Part shown: piece after piece, positions 1 to 9,403 of the stretch
Numbering within the stretch: the first letter of the stretch is position 1
How the letters are laid out: each line of letters starts with the position of its first letter
Assembly: GCA_002867475.1 (NCBI GenBank)
Contig: PKTL01000023.1
Location: 1-34,059 of the forward strand
DNA length: 34,059 bases
From: Candidatus Woesearchaeota archaeon
GTDB lineage: Archaea > Nanobdellota > Nanobdellia > Woesearchaeales > BM511
Direction of reading: 5' to 3'
Program-made: the position numbers and the translations under genes
The notes under the pieces: generated by a model
Seen by the model: only the letters and a program-made list of their open reading frames with translations
Database searches by the model: none
Told to the model about the DNA's origin: nothing

Positions 1-1
1 A

Positions 2-268
2 GAAAAAGAAGTTGATGATAAGACTCGAATAATAGTTGTTGAGGTTGGTGAAGATCAGGTTGGTTTGCTTGTTGATGAGGTAAGTGAAGTTCTTCGGATT
101 AATAGTGATAAGATTGAGCCTGCTCCTGCTTTGATCACTAACAAGGTTCATGCTGATTACATTGAAGGTGTTGGGATAATCGATGAAAGATTGATAATTC
201 TTTTGAACATTAGAAGCTTGCTTGGTGAAAAGATTATAGAACAATTGAAAGAGATATCAAAAAAATAA
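2..268 (+). CDS. cheW: CheW-like chemotaxis coupling protein, C-terminal part (truncated by window start)
   Basis: Frame is open from base 2: EKEVDDKTRIIVVEVGEDQVGLLVDEVSEVLRI...GVGIIDERLIILLNIRSLL, typical of the CheW C-terminal half. Adjacent to an MCP gene. Confidence 0.85.
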   Translation, partial: EKEVDDKTRIIVVEVGEDQVGLLVDEVSEVLRINSDKIEPAPALITNKVHADYIEGVGIIDERLIILLNIRSLLGEKIIEQLKEISKK

Positions 269-324
269 GTATAGCAATATTTATTAATGATCAATCTTAA
301 AATTTATCCAAAAGAGGTGGAGAA

Positions 325-2427
325 TTGAATCTAGAAAAAAGACTTTATATGTTTGCTGCAATATTTGTTGGAATTTCACTATTTTTAGGATTGGTGGGTT
401 ATATATCTATAAATATAATTCATGGTGAATTAGATGATGTTCAAGCAGTTTATGATGATACTGTTTTTCTTGAAAAGAAACTTAATGATCATTATGTGTG
501 GATGGAATCTTTATCAAATCAATTGATAATGGATGAAGAGTTTAATAAAGAACTAGATCCAACTAAATGCGATTTTGGGAAATGGTATTATGAATATATA
601 GAAAGTGATTCATTTAATAATTTACCAAGTGATATTCAATCTTTAATTCTTGAACTTGAAGAACCTCATTCTGATTTACATTTACATGGGAGTGAAATAA
701 AAGAATTATATGCAGATATTGATCTATCCTTGGAAGCATTTTTTGTTAATATAAAACTTTCACATTATATGTGGATGGATGATCTACAAAACGTTTGGAG
801 AGATAATGATGAAACCTTTGCGGGAATAACTGACCCTACTCAATGCAAGTATGGGAAATGGTATTATTCAATTAAGGGAACGGATTATTTTAATCAATTT
901 CCTAAAGAGATAAGAGATGCATTTTTAGAAGTTGAAGAATCACATGCATTAATACATGAAAGCGCTACTGAAATATTAGATATGGCTGATGTGAATGAAA
1001 AAATAATCGACCCTATAATAAAACAAGATGCAATGAATCTTTTCGATACAACAACAAGAGATCATGCAAAAGATCTTACCAATTCATTTGATGTTATAAT
1101 AAATTATGCTAAAGCTGAATCTCAAAAGAAAAATGATGCAATGGAAATATATTCAGTGGATGTGAAAGATGCTATAAGTATTATAAATAGTAAGATAGGA
1201 TTATATCAAGAATATCTTGATAGTGAAATAGAAATGGCAAATACTCATGTTAATAATGCAATGAGTATATCAACATTAGCCTTGATAATTTTACTTATTG
1301 CCGGTGCAATATTTGGTTTTCTTATAGCTATGAAAGTTGTAAAAGGGCTTGTTAAACCAATAAAAAGAATTGAATCAGATATGAAAAGAGTAAGTGAAGG
1401 CGATTTAACATTAGAGTCTATCAATTGTGAAAATAAGGAGTGTGGTGAACTAAAAGAGCTTTCTGCATCATTTAATTATATGGTTTCACAGTTTAAATTA
1501 TTGATAACTAATATCCTTGATAATTCTAATAAAGTTTCTCAAAGTGCTGAAAATTTAAGCGCGATGAGTCAAGAAGCAAATGCTAGTTCAGAACAGGTTA
1601 GTGCAACAATACAAGAGATAGCTAAAGGTGGACAAGTATTAAGCGTTAGTGCTAGCGATTCAAAACAAGCAACCGAAACACTATCTAATTCTGTAAACAA
1701 CATTGCTAGTACTGCTAACGATTCAAATAAGGAAGCTATAGAAACAAAAGAACTTGCAGTAAAAGGAAGCGAAGCTGCAAAAGATGCATCTGAAAAGATG
1801 AAAGTGCTTACTGAAACATTTAAGAGCAGTGCTTCAAAAATAGAGGAACTTGGCACTAAGACTCAAGAGATTAATAAGATTATTGAGGTTATTAATAGTA
1901 TCAGTGAACAGACTAATTTATTGGCACTTAACGCTGCGATTGAGGCGGCTCGAGCTGGTGAGGCTGGTAAAGGTTTTGCGGTTGTAGCTGATGAGGTCAG
2001 AAAACTTGCTGAAGAATCACAAAAAGCAACTAAACAGATTGAAGAAATGATTTCTGAAATAATTTCTAGTGTACAAAATTCAGTGGAAGGTATGCAGAAA
2101 GGAACTGTTGAGCTTGAAGAAGGTAATAAGGTTATAAGTGATGCTTTAAATTCTCTTAATACAATAGGATCTAAAGTAACTGGATTAACTTCTCAAATAG
2201 AAATGATAACTGCTGCAACTCAAGGTCAATTATCTTTGAATGATAAGGTGAAGAAATCTATTGATGAAGTTAGTAGTGTTGCTGAAGAAAGCGCTGCATC
2301 AACTGAAGAGGTTAGTGCAAGCATTGAAGAAATAACAGGTAGTGTTCAACAAGTTTCAACTAATGCTCAATCTCTTTCGCAAAATGCTGCTGATCTTAAA
2401 AAATTAGTTGATAAATTTCGATTATAA
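325..2427 (+). CDS. Methyl-accepting chemotaxis protein: TM1, two extracytoplasmic CZB-like domains, TM2, HAMP, MCP signalling domain
   Basis: TTG start with GAGGTGG SD-like upstream. Two H..W / C..GKWY / H...H units between TM helices; HAMP; signalling tip [51 protein letters not shown]. Confidence 0.93.
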   Translation: MNLEKRLYMFAAIFVGISLFLGLVGYISINIIHGELDDVQAVYDDTVFLEKKLNDHYVWMESLSNQLIMDEEFNKELDPTKCDFGKWYYEYIESDSFNNLPSDIQSLILELEEPHSDLHLHGSEIKELYADIDLSLEAFFVNIKLSHYMWMDDLQNVWRDNDETFAGITDPTQCKYGKWYYSIKGTDYFNQFPKEIRDAFLEVEESHALIHESATEILDMADVNEKIIDPIIKQDAMNLFDTTTRDHAKDLTNSFDVIINYAKAESQKKNDAMEIYSVDVKDAISIINSKIGLYQEYLDSEIEMANTHVNNAMSISTLALIILLIAGAIFGFLIAMKVVKGLVKPIKRIESDMKRVSEGDLTLESINCENKECGELKELSASFNYMVSQFKLLITNILDNSNKVSQSAENLSAMSQEANASSEQVSATIQEIAKGGQVLSVSASDSKQATETLSNSVNNIASTANDSNKEAIETKELAVKGSEAAKDASEKMKVLTETFKSSASKIEELGTKTQEINKIIEVINSISEQTNLLALNAAIEAARAGEAGKGFAVVADEVRKLAEESQKATKQIEEMISEIISSVQNSVEGMQKGTVELEEGNKVISDALNSLNTIGSKVTGLTSQIEMITAATQGQLSLNDKVKKSIDEVSSVAEESAASTEEVSASIEEITGSVQQVSTNAQSLSQNAADLKKLVDKFRL

Positions 2428-2435
2428 GATTCTTA

Positions 2436-2500
2436 TTTTTTTTATCTTTATGGTTTTATTTTTTTAGGTTTTAGTCTTATTTTACTCTTTTTTTAGTAAT
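2436..2500 (+). terminator. Poly-T tract(s) downstream of the MCP gene (archaeal-type terminator)
   Basis: Multiple T runs (T8 at 2436-2443, T7 at 2459-2465, further runs) directly after the stop codon. Confidence 0.45.
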
Positions 2501-2525
2501 TTTTTGAACAAATTTCAAAAGAAAA

Positions 2526-2535
2526 CCTTTAAATA
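2526..2535 (+). promoter_or_regulatory. Putative archaeal BRE/TATA box for the signal peptidase-like gene
   Basis: CCTTTAAATA about 25 nt upstream of the GTG/ATG start. Confidence 0.45.
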
Positions 2536-2555
2536 TAATAATTTGTTACTAATTA

Positions 2556-3116
2556 GTGATGAAAAAATTAGATTTGGGAAAATTCAGTATAATTTTAGCA
2601 TTAACAAGCTTTTTTCTAGTTTCATTTAGCTTTGGAGCAATAACTGAAAAGGTGTTTTTCGAAAATGATGATATATCTTTTGTAGATATAACTGGAAACG
2701 TTGTAGATCTTGGTATAGATGAAGAGATACCTAGTGAAATAGATTATTCAAGAGAAAAACCAAGCCCTGCAGATTGGATATCTGAATCAAGAATAAAAGT
2801 CTATAATGATAGGGTTGTAATATTGATCGATAATCCTGAATGGGCAAGATTCACAGATACAAACAGTATGGATCCAGTATTTGATGAAGATTCAAATGCT
2901 ATAGAAATTGTTCCAAAATCACCTAATGAGATAAATGTCGGAGATATTGTAAGCTTTCAATATGGTGAAGACACAATCATCCATAGAGTTATAAAAACTG
3001 ATTATGATGAAGAAGGCTGGTATATGATAACAAAAGGAGACAATAACCAGAAAGCCGACCCAACAAAGATAAGATTTGAACAAGTAAGAAGATTAGTTGT
3101 AGCAATAATCTATTGA
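2556..3116 (+). CDS. S26 (Sec11/archaeal-type) signal peptidase I-like protein; start may be ATG at 2559
   Basis: N-terminal TM; TNSMDP (Ser), GDIVSFQ...TIIHRVI (His) and GWYMITKGDNNQKADP motifs of archaeal S26B peptidases. Confidence 0.8.
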   Translation: MMKKLDLGKFSIILALTSFFLVSFSFGAITEKVFFENDDISFVDITGNVVDLGIDEEIPSEIDYSREKPSPADWISESRIKVYNDRVVILIDNPEWARFTDTNSMDPVFDEDSNAIEIVPKSPNEINVGDIVSFQYGEDTIIHRVIKTDYDEEGWYMITKGDNNQKADPTKIRFEQVRRLVVAIIY

Positions 3117-3373
3117 TAATTATTTAAGCAATTAGGATTTGGTTCATATACTATTTTAGGTAATTTCTTATACAAATTTACATTTTTAGCATTCAATTCA
3201 TCAAGAGGCATCGATTGATCTCCAGATTTCAAATGAGCTACTTGTGAAGGTATTTTAAGTTTTCTTTCACAACTTCCCATATATATTCTTTCAATAAGAA
3301 ATTTATGTGCGATATTTTTTCCTAATTCGTTTGATATAGAAGTATAATCTTTAACTAAATCTATAATTCCCAT
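3110..3373 (-). CDS. Hypothetical protein (87 aa)
   Basis: Open frame filling an otherwise empty gap, convergent with the preceding gene; no family recognised. Confidence 0.45.
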   Translation of the reverse strand: MGIIDLVKDYTSISNELGKNIAHKFLIERIYMGSCERKLKIPSQVAHLKSGDQSMPLDELNAKNVNLYKKLPKIVYEPNPNCLNNYQ

Positions 3374-3427
3374 TTTTTTAGTAACATGTAGAGAATATAT
3401 AAATCTAATGGGTGCTTTTAGTCAATG

Positions 3428-3437
3428 TTTTTAAATA
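3428..3437 (+). promoter_or_regulatory. Putative TATA box of the radical SAM gene
   Basis: TTTTTAAATA about 20-25 nt from the ATG. Confidence 0.4.
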
Positions 3438-3454
3438 GCTAAAAATTTCTTATA

Positions 3455-4792
3455 ATGATGAAAGTATTACTTATTTATTCACCATTTTGTACTCCAGCAA
3501 CGCCCCCTTATGCGATTGCAAACATATATTCTTTTCTAAAAGTAAATAGTGTTGATGTTGATATTTTAGATCTGAATTTAGAATTTCATAAATTAAAATT
3601 TCCAAAAGAATATGATTATTATAGGGATTTCATATTGGAAGATTATGAAGAAAAAACTAACGAATTCATGAAAGAATCATCAAAAATATATTCTGAAAAT
3701 AACAAGAAGATAGTGAAAGGTGAAAAACCTGAATCATTTGATGAATTAATAGAACTCATCAGATCAAAAAAACCAGATCTTGTCGCATTTAGCGTTGTCT
3801 ATTCAAGTCAAGTATTCTATACAAAAGCTTTGATAGAAGAATTAAATAAAGAGGGAATCAAATGTGTTATAGGAGGACCTGCAATAAACGATAAGCTAAA
3901 AGAAAAAGCAACATTTTGCAACAATGAATTTGAACTATTGAATCATATCAATTCAAGTATTAAACCAAACAAAGCAAAAGTTCATGATTATATAGATTTT
4001 TCATCATTTCAAGATTATTTCATAAAAGAAAAAAATAAAGTATTACCTATAAAGACATGCACAACATGTTATTATAAGCAATGCGCATTTTGTACACATC
4101 ATCAGCATACTTGCTATTATGAATTTCCTTTAGAATTTATTGAAAAAACAATTACAAAAAATAATTCAAAATATTGGTTTTTTATTGATGATATGATACA
4201 CGAAAAAAGGCTTTTGCAGATAGCAGAAATCATGAAACAAAAAAAAGTTATTTGGACATGTCAATTAAGACCAACAAAGTTTAGTAAAGAGACATTGCAA
4301 ACATTAAGCGATTCAGGATTGAAGATGATAATTTGGGGTGTAGAATCAGGAAATGATAGGGTATTAAAATTGATGAGAAAAGGAACAAACAAGATTGAGA
4401 TAAGCCAGATACTAAAAGATTCACATATTGCTGGGATAAAGAATGTCATCTATACAATGTTTGGTTTCCCAACTGAAACAAAGGAAGAATTCATTGAAAC
4501 TATCAAATTCCTTCAAGAAAATAATGAATATATAGATCTGGTTTCAACAAGTATTTTCGGGCTTCAAAAAGGAACAGTAATCTATGATCGACCAGACCTT
4601 TTTGAAATAAAAAAGATACATGAAAAGAAAAGAACAGTTTTGGAGCCAAAGATAACATATGATGTTGAATCCGGTTTGACAAATGAAGAAGCAACAAAAT
4701 TAAGACAGAAATATAAAAAAACAATTGAAAAGATTAATAAGTATCCAAAAACAATGAATTTTTTTAGAGAACACATGTTGATAATTGATTAA
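3455..4792 (+). CDS. B12-binding domain radical SAM protein
   Basis: N-terminal MKVLLIYSPFCTPATPPYAIANIYSFLK (B12-binding-like); cluster motif CYYKQCAFC; IIWGVESGNDRVLKLMRKGT and YTMFGFPTETKEEF are typical radical SAM/BchE-like motifs. Confidence 0.87.
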   Translation: MMKVLLIYSPFCTPATPPYAIANIYSFLKVNSVDVDILDLNLEFHKLKFPKEYDYYRDFILEDYEEKTNEFMKESSKIYSENNKKIVKGEKPESFDELIELIRSKKPDLVAFSVVYSSQVFYTKALIEELNKEGIKCVIGGPAINDKLKEKATFCNNEFELLNHINSSIKPNKAKVHDYIDFSSFQDYFIKEKNKVLPIKTCTTCYYKQCAFCTHHQHTCYYEFPLEFIEKTITKNNSKYWFFIDDMIHEKRLLQIAEIMKQKKVIWTCQLRPTKFSKETLQTLSDSGLKMIIWGVESGNDRVLKLMRKGTNKIEISQILKDSHIAGIKNVIYTMFGFPTETKEEFIETIKFLQENNEYIDLVSTSIFGLQKGTVIYDRPDLFEIKKIHEKKRTVLEPKITYDVESGLTNEEATKLRQKYKKTIEKINKYPKTMNFFREHMLIID

Positions 4793-4794
4793 AG

Positions 4795-5688
4795 ATGGAT
4801 AAGGAAACCGAACAAAAATATGTAGAAGCTGGTACGATAGCAAAACAAGCTAGAGATTATGGTAAAGATTTGATTAAGGTAGGTGCAAACCTAAAAGATG
4901 TGCTTGAATCTATTGAAAATAAGATAATTGAACTCGGTGGTGGTTGTGCGTTTCCTCCACAGATAAGCGTAAACCAGATAGCTGCACATTATTGTGCTGA
5001 CCCTGATGAAGAGACAGTCTTTGAAACTGGAGATATGTGCAAACTTGATCTAGGTGTTGAAATTGATGGTTACATAGCAGATACTGCAGTAACTGTTTAT
5101 CTTGGCGATGATGAGAACATGAAACTTTTGTCAGATGCTAGCAAAGCAGCACTCAATGCAGCATTAAATCTTGTTAAACCAGGAGTTAAATTAAAAGAGC
5201 TTGGTTCTGCAATTAGTAAAGAGATTGAAAGTCGAGGTTTTCAACCAATAAGAAACCTTAGCGGTCATGGGCTTGATAGGTATGTGATACATACTAAACC
5301 AACGATTCCAAATTATGATAATGGAGATAATACAACTTTGAAAGAAGGGGATGTTATAGCGATTGAACCTTTTGCAACTAATGGTGTTGGTCTTATTTAT
5401 GAAACTGAAAGTTCTAATATTTTTAGTGAGATTTCAAGCAAGCCTATTCGAAGCATGTATGCAAGAGAAGTGTTGAAATTAGTAAAAGAGTTTAAAGGTT
5501 TACCTTTTACAACAAGGCAAATTAGTAGAAAATTAGGAATGGGAAAAACTAGACTTGGAATAAATGAATTACTAAAGGCTGGAATAATAAGAGGCTATCC
5601 TCCACTTCCAGAACAAAAAGGTGGAATGGTAAGCCAACATGAGCATACAATAATAGTAAAAGATGAACCTATAGTTACAACAAGATAA
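4795..5688 (+). CDS. map: Methionine aminopeptidase, type II
   Basis: GCAFPPQISVNQIAAHYCA, CKLDLGVEIDGYIADTA, NLSGHGLDRYVIHTKPTIPNY, EGDVIAIEPFATNG, with the type II winged-helix insert. Confidence 0.95.
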   Translation: MDKETEQKYVEAGTIAKQARDYGKDLIKVGANLKDVLESIENKIIELGGGCAFPPQISVNQIAAHYCADPDEETVFETGDMCKLDLGVEIDGYIADTAVTVYLGDDENMKLLSDASKAALNAALNLVKPGVKLKELGSAISKEIESRGFQPIRNLSGHGLDRYVIHTKPTIPNYDNGDNTTLKEGDVIAIEPFATNGVGLIYETESSNIFSEISSKPIRSMYAREVLKLVKEFKGLPFTTRQISRKLGMGKTRLGINELLKAGIIRGYPPLPEQKGGMVSQHEHTIIVKDEPIVTTR

Positions 5689-5690
5689 AA

Positions 5691-6926
5691 TTATTTCTCT
5701 TTACCTGTTTTTAGATCTTTGATTTTATAGGATTTATTTTTGGTTTCTTCATCACCAATAACTATTAAGTTTTTAGCGTTGATGCTGTTAGCATAATTCA
5801 TCTGCTTCTTGAAATTACGATTAGCAACCTCAATTTCAACACTATTGCCTTTTTTCCTTAAACTATTAGCAACCTCAATAGCATAAGAGCTGTTTTCCTC
5901 ACCCATTATAGCAATAAAGTAATCAGTAGAAAGCTCTAATTTTTTCAGTAATCCTTTTTTTTCAAGCAGTAAAGCTAAAACTGCGTCACCCATACCAAAA
6001 CCAATGCCTGGACAACGCTCTCCATTAAAGACTCCAACAAGGTCATCATACCTGCCACCACCAGCAACAGCTCTAAATTCACCAGTTCGGTCATAAAGCT
6101 CGAAAACGATTCCCGTATAATAGTCAAATCCTCTAATAACACTCAAATCAAGAACCATTAAATCTTTTAATCCAAAATCAGTAAGGTAATCAGATATCTG
6201 TTTCACATTCTCAAAAGCATCCTTATCATAGTCTAAACCACTTTTTTCAAGATCTTCAACAGATTTCACAGTGAATAAAAGATTTATCTTATCAATTTGC
6301 GAATCATTAAGTCCATTATCTTTCAATCCTAGGACAAAATCCTTCTCGCTGATCTTTGCTTTCTTATCAATCAATTTGAATACTGGTTGAATATTTTTGA
6401 TCTTAATATTTTTAAATATGCTATTGATAAGTTCTCTTTGACTAAGCCTAATAAAAAAATCATCTTTTGTAAGACCTAATTCCAAAAGGATGTTAGAAGC
6501 AAGAGCAATATTTTCAGCATCAGCAATAGGAGTTTCAACGCCAAGGCAATCAGCATTGAATTGCACAAAACCACGAAGCCGCCCCTTTTGAGGTCTTTCA
6601 TACCTAAAACACTGACTGACACTAAACCATTTCATGGGTTTTTTTAGTTCTTTTTGCTTTTGAACGACAAGTCTAGCAACGCTAGGTGTTGTTTCAGGCC
6701 TAAGAGTTATCTTTCTATCGCCTTTATCAGTAAAATTATATAATTGGCTGGTTATCTCTTCTCCGCTTTTAGCAGTAAAAAGCTCTAATGGTTCGATTAT
6801 TGGAGTATCTATCTCTTTATAGCCAAAGCTATTTGCTACCTTTCTCCAAGCGTCAAAAATATAATTTTCGACAACCATGTCTTCTGGGTAAAAATCCCTT
6901 ACGCCAATATACTTATTTATTTTCAT
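5691..6926 (-). CDS. hisS: Histidyl-tRNA synthetase
   Basis: GVRDFYPEDM, LRPETTPSVAR, CFRYERPQKGRLRGFVQFNADCLG, RGFDYYTGIVFE, AVAGGGRYDDL motifs. Confidence 0.95.
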   Translation of the reverse strand: MKINKYIGVRDFYPEDMVVENYIFDAWRKVANSFGYKEIDTPIIEPLELFTAKSGEEITSQLYNFTDKGDRKITLRPETTPSVARLVVQKQKELKKPMKWFSVSQCFRYERPQKGRLRGFVQFNADCLGVETPIADAENIALASNILLELGLTKDDFFIRLSQRELINSIFKNIKIKNIQPVFKLIDKKAKISEKDFVLGLKDNGLNDSQIDKINLLFTVKSVEDLEKSGLDYDKDAFENVKQISDYLTDFGLKDLMVLDLSVIRGFDYYTGIVFELYDRTGEFRAVAGGGRYDDLVGVFNGERCPGIGFGMGDAVLALLLEKKGLLKKLELSTDYFIAIMGEENSSYAIEVANSLRKKGNSVEIEVANRNFKKQMNYANSINAKNLIVIGDEETKNKSYKIKDLKTGKEK

Positions 6927-6947
6927 ATAAACAGAAGAGGGGTCAAG

Positions 6948-6957
6948 TTTTTAAATA
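6948..6957 (+). promoter_or_regulatory. Putative TATA box of the HD hydrolase gene
   Basis: GTCAAGTTTTTAAATA upstream of the ATG at 6978. Confidence 0.4.
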
Positions 6958-6977
6958 ACTTATGGTTCTAAAAAAAC

Positions 6978-7583
6978 ATGGAAAAGCTTGAAAAATTATT
7001 TGAATTTTACAGGGTGATTGAAAAATTAAAAGATGTTAAGCGTTTTTCTACTCAACCTCAATTCAGTGAAACAACTGCTGAACATTCTTGGAAAACAATA
7101 ATGATGACTTATTCAACTGCGAAGGAATTAGATTTAGATATGGATATTCTTCACGCTGTTAAAATAGCTATGGTTCATGATCTTCCAGAATTATTGGTTG
7201 GAGATACAGATAATCTTCTTGTCTATGATGGTAAAATAAGCGTTATTGATAAAGAAACTGAAGAAGAAAGCGCAATGAAAAATATTTCAAAATTAGTGTC
7301 AAATGAGTTAGGGAATGAATTATTTGATTTGTGGAAAGAATATCAGATGAATGAAACAAGAGAAGCTAAATTTGTAAAAGCAATGGATAAATTAGAAGCA
7401 ATATCTCACATCTTATATTCAGAAGAAAAGAACGCAAGACTTGACCACACAGTTCAGTATGCAGATAAGGCAATATTAAATTTTCCAGAATTAAAACCTT
7501 TTTATTCAATCTTTAAAAGGAAACTAAAAAAAAGATTTGAAAAGCAAGGAATGGAATGGAAAGAAGAATATGAATTAATTTAA
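6978..7583 (+). CDS. HD-domain hydrolase (YfbR/HDDC2-like 5'-deoxynucleotidase family)
   Basis: KDVKRFSTQPQFSETTAEHSWKTIMM and IAMVHDLPELLVGDT, with E...KAMDKLEAI. Confidence 0.88.
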   Translation: MEKLEKLFEFYRVIEKLKDVKRFSTQPQFSETTAEHSWKTIMMTYSTAKELDLDMDILHAVKIAMVHDLPELLVGDTDNLLVYDGKISVIDKETEEESAMKNISKLVSNELGNELFDLWKEYQMNETREAKFVKAMDKLEAISHILYSEEKNARLDHTVQYADKAILNFPELKPFYSIFKRKLKKRFEKQGMEWKEEYELI

Positions 7584-7624
7584 CATGAAAAATTGTTTAC
7601 TTTATAGTGATTAAAATAATCAAG

Positions 7625-7634
7625 TTTTTAAATA
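7625..7634 (+). promoter_or_regulatory. Putative TATA box
   Basis: ATCAAGTTTTTAAATA upstream of the ATG at 7656; shares a TCAAGTTTTTAAATA block with the 6978 gene promoter. Confidence 0.4.
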
Positions 7635-7655
7635 AAAAAGAATTTCTAGACTCTT

Positions 7656-8303
7656 ATGGGTATAAAAGAAGATATTGATCTTTTGTTTAATAGTAATCTT
7701 GATAGTCCTAGCTTTCTATATAATAATGAATATAATAAATTCATTGCTTCACATGCTTACACTCTCTCAGCAGACCATGATGGTAACGGAATGTATGCTG
7801 GAATAGCAGGAAGATTAATGGATGTGGGAAGAGTGATAAATGGATCAGATATTGATTCAAACACCTTGATATTGACTAAAGAAGTGATGGAAAAAAATGA
7901 ATTTTCTTATGATGATACAAATAGGGTTCTTGATATATTAGATTCATATAAATGTGAAATAGGCAAATCTTTACCAAAATCTATCGAAGCAAAAATGCTA
8001 TCAACAACAGATATGTATTTTCAATTAACAAGCAATTTTTTCTTAAGAGCACATGAAACAGAAAAATTTCCTGATTTCATCGATTATTGCAATTGGGTTC
8101 TTGAAAAGATAGATATGACTTATAGAAGACATTTCGATTCATTACAATTACCAAATAAAAGGTTCTTAGATTCATTACAAGCGATATATTATCATGCAAA
8201 TGATATGGATGAGATAAAAAAAGCATTATGGATAACATTTGATAGAGAGCTTGAAATGGGAAACATAATCCAAAAAAATAAAGGTCTTCATACCTTTATC
8301 TAA
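7656..8303 (+). CDS. Hypothetical protein; degenerate HD-like fold suspected
   Basis: HAYTLSADHDGNGMYAGIAGRLMDVGRV and PKSIEAKMLSTTDMYFQL resemble HD-hydrolase segments, but the HD doublet reads MD. Confidence 0.55.
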   Translation: MGIKEDIDLLFNSNLDSPSFLYNNEYNKFIASHAYTLSADHDGNGMYAGIAGRLMDVGRVINGSDIDSNTLILTKEVMEKNEFSYDDTNRVLDILDSYKCEIGKSLPKSIEAKMLSTTDMYFQLTSNFFLRAHETEKFPDFIDYCNWVLEKIDMTYRRHFDSLQLPNKRFLDSLQAIYYHANDMDEIKKALWITFDRELEMGNIIQKNKGLHTFI

Positions 8304-8427
8304 AATAATCTTTTATAATCTTCTTCTAATTTTTTATATAAAATATAATAGGTATAGTAGGTATATGCCATAAGGATATATATTTTTCATACAATATTTA
8401 TATTATAATCTTTTGGGGTGGTTGAAA

Positions 8428-8847
8428 ATGAAAGTTTCTGAAATAATGCATAAACTATTGACATGCGACGAGAACCTTGAGCTATGCAAAGCAATAGACA
8501 TAATGGTAACATATGATAGAGGTTCGGTTGTAGTCATGAGAAAAGAAAAACCTGTGGGGATATTTACAGAAAGAGACGGGCTAAGATTGCTAGTATCCAG
8601 AAGGAAATGTGATAGTCTAAAGATAAAAGACGTGATGACTCCACTTCTTTATACAGCAGATGAAGAAATGCCTGTGCTTGAAGCATCAAGGCTCATGGAA
8701 GAAAAAGGAGTAAGAAGACTTCCAGTAATAGATAAATCCGGAATTCTTGTAGGGATGGTGACAGCAGCATCAATTGCAAAAAGCAAGAAATATATGATGG
8801 CAAGAAGCTTAAGCAGTGGACTTAGTTCAGGGAGCATATATAGTTAA
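8428..8847 (+). CDS. CBS-domain pair protein
   Basis: GGGGTGG SD then ATG 8428; MKVSEIMHKLLTCDENLELCKAIDIMVTYDRGSVVVMRKEKPVGIFTERDGLRLL...VKDVMTPLLYTADEEMPVLEASRLMEEKGVRRLPVIDKSGILVGMVT-like arrangement of two CBS motifs. Confidence 0.92.
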   Translation: MKVSEIMHKLLTCDENLELCKAIDIMVTYDRGSVVVMRKEKPVGIFTERDGLRLLVSRRKCDSLKIKDVMTPLLYTADEEMPVLEASRLMEEKGVRRLPVIDKSGILVGMVTAASIAKSKKYMMARSLSSGLSSGSIYS

Positions 8848-8848
8848 A

Positions 8849-9364
8849 TCAATTAATAGAAAAAATTAGATATTTTTTATTTAATTCTTCTATATTTTTG
8901 TTTTTATCTGCATTAAGAGTTGTAATTCCTACAATTTCTCCTTTTAACTTTTCAATAAGTTTAATAGCGGATTTAACTTGAGTTCCAGTTTCAATCCATT
9001 CATCAACAATAATAATTTTATCACCTTCTTTTATTGATGATTTATTTATTTCAAAACTTTTAGAATCATTACTATAATCAATAAAAGAATCAGCAATGAT
9101 TGAATCTTTAACTCCTGGCAATTTACCTCCTTTTCTTATAGGAACAAATCCAACTTTTTCTTTTTGAGCTAATGCACCACCAATAATAAAACCTAACGCA
9201 TCCAACCCAACAATTTTATTAAATTCTATATCTCTATCTTTAAAGGGTTTAATAAGATCATTTAATAGATTAGAAAAAACTTCATAATTTTCAAATATTG
9301 GTGTAACATCATATCTTCCAATAGTATTTTTATTAATATATTTATCATAATATTCAAAATCCAT
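8849..9364 (-). CDS. Adenine phosphoribosyltransferase-like PRTase
   Basis: DVTPIFENYEVFSNLLNDLI, NKIVGLDALGFIIGGALA, VGFVPIRKGGKLPG, IIVDEWIETGTQVKSAIKLIEKL (PRPP-loop-like). Confidence 0.85.
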   Translation of the reverse strand: MDFEYYDKYINKNTIGRYDVTPIFENYEVFSNLLNDLIKPFKDRDIEFNKIVGLDALGFIIGGALAQKEKVGFVPIRKGGKLPGVKDSIIADSFIDYSNDSKSFEINKSSIKEGDKIIIVDEWIETGTQVKSAIKLIEKLKGEIVGITTLNADKNKNIEELNKKYLIFSIN

Positions 9365-9403
9365 AAAAGCAATTATAAAAATAGATAATATAAATTTTCT
9401 GAT

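Noticed and set aside
1569-1856. Minus-strand ORF (95 aa) inside the MCP gene
   Set aside because: Antisense to a well-supported MCP coding region; Ser/Ala-rich shadow ORF.
1921-2010. Local GC rise in the MCP gene as a structured element
   Set aside because: Explained by the highly conserved Ala/Gly-rich MCP hairpin tip; no strong pairing noticed.
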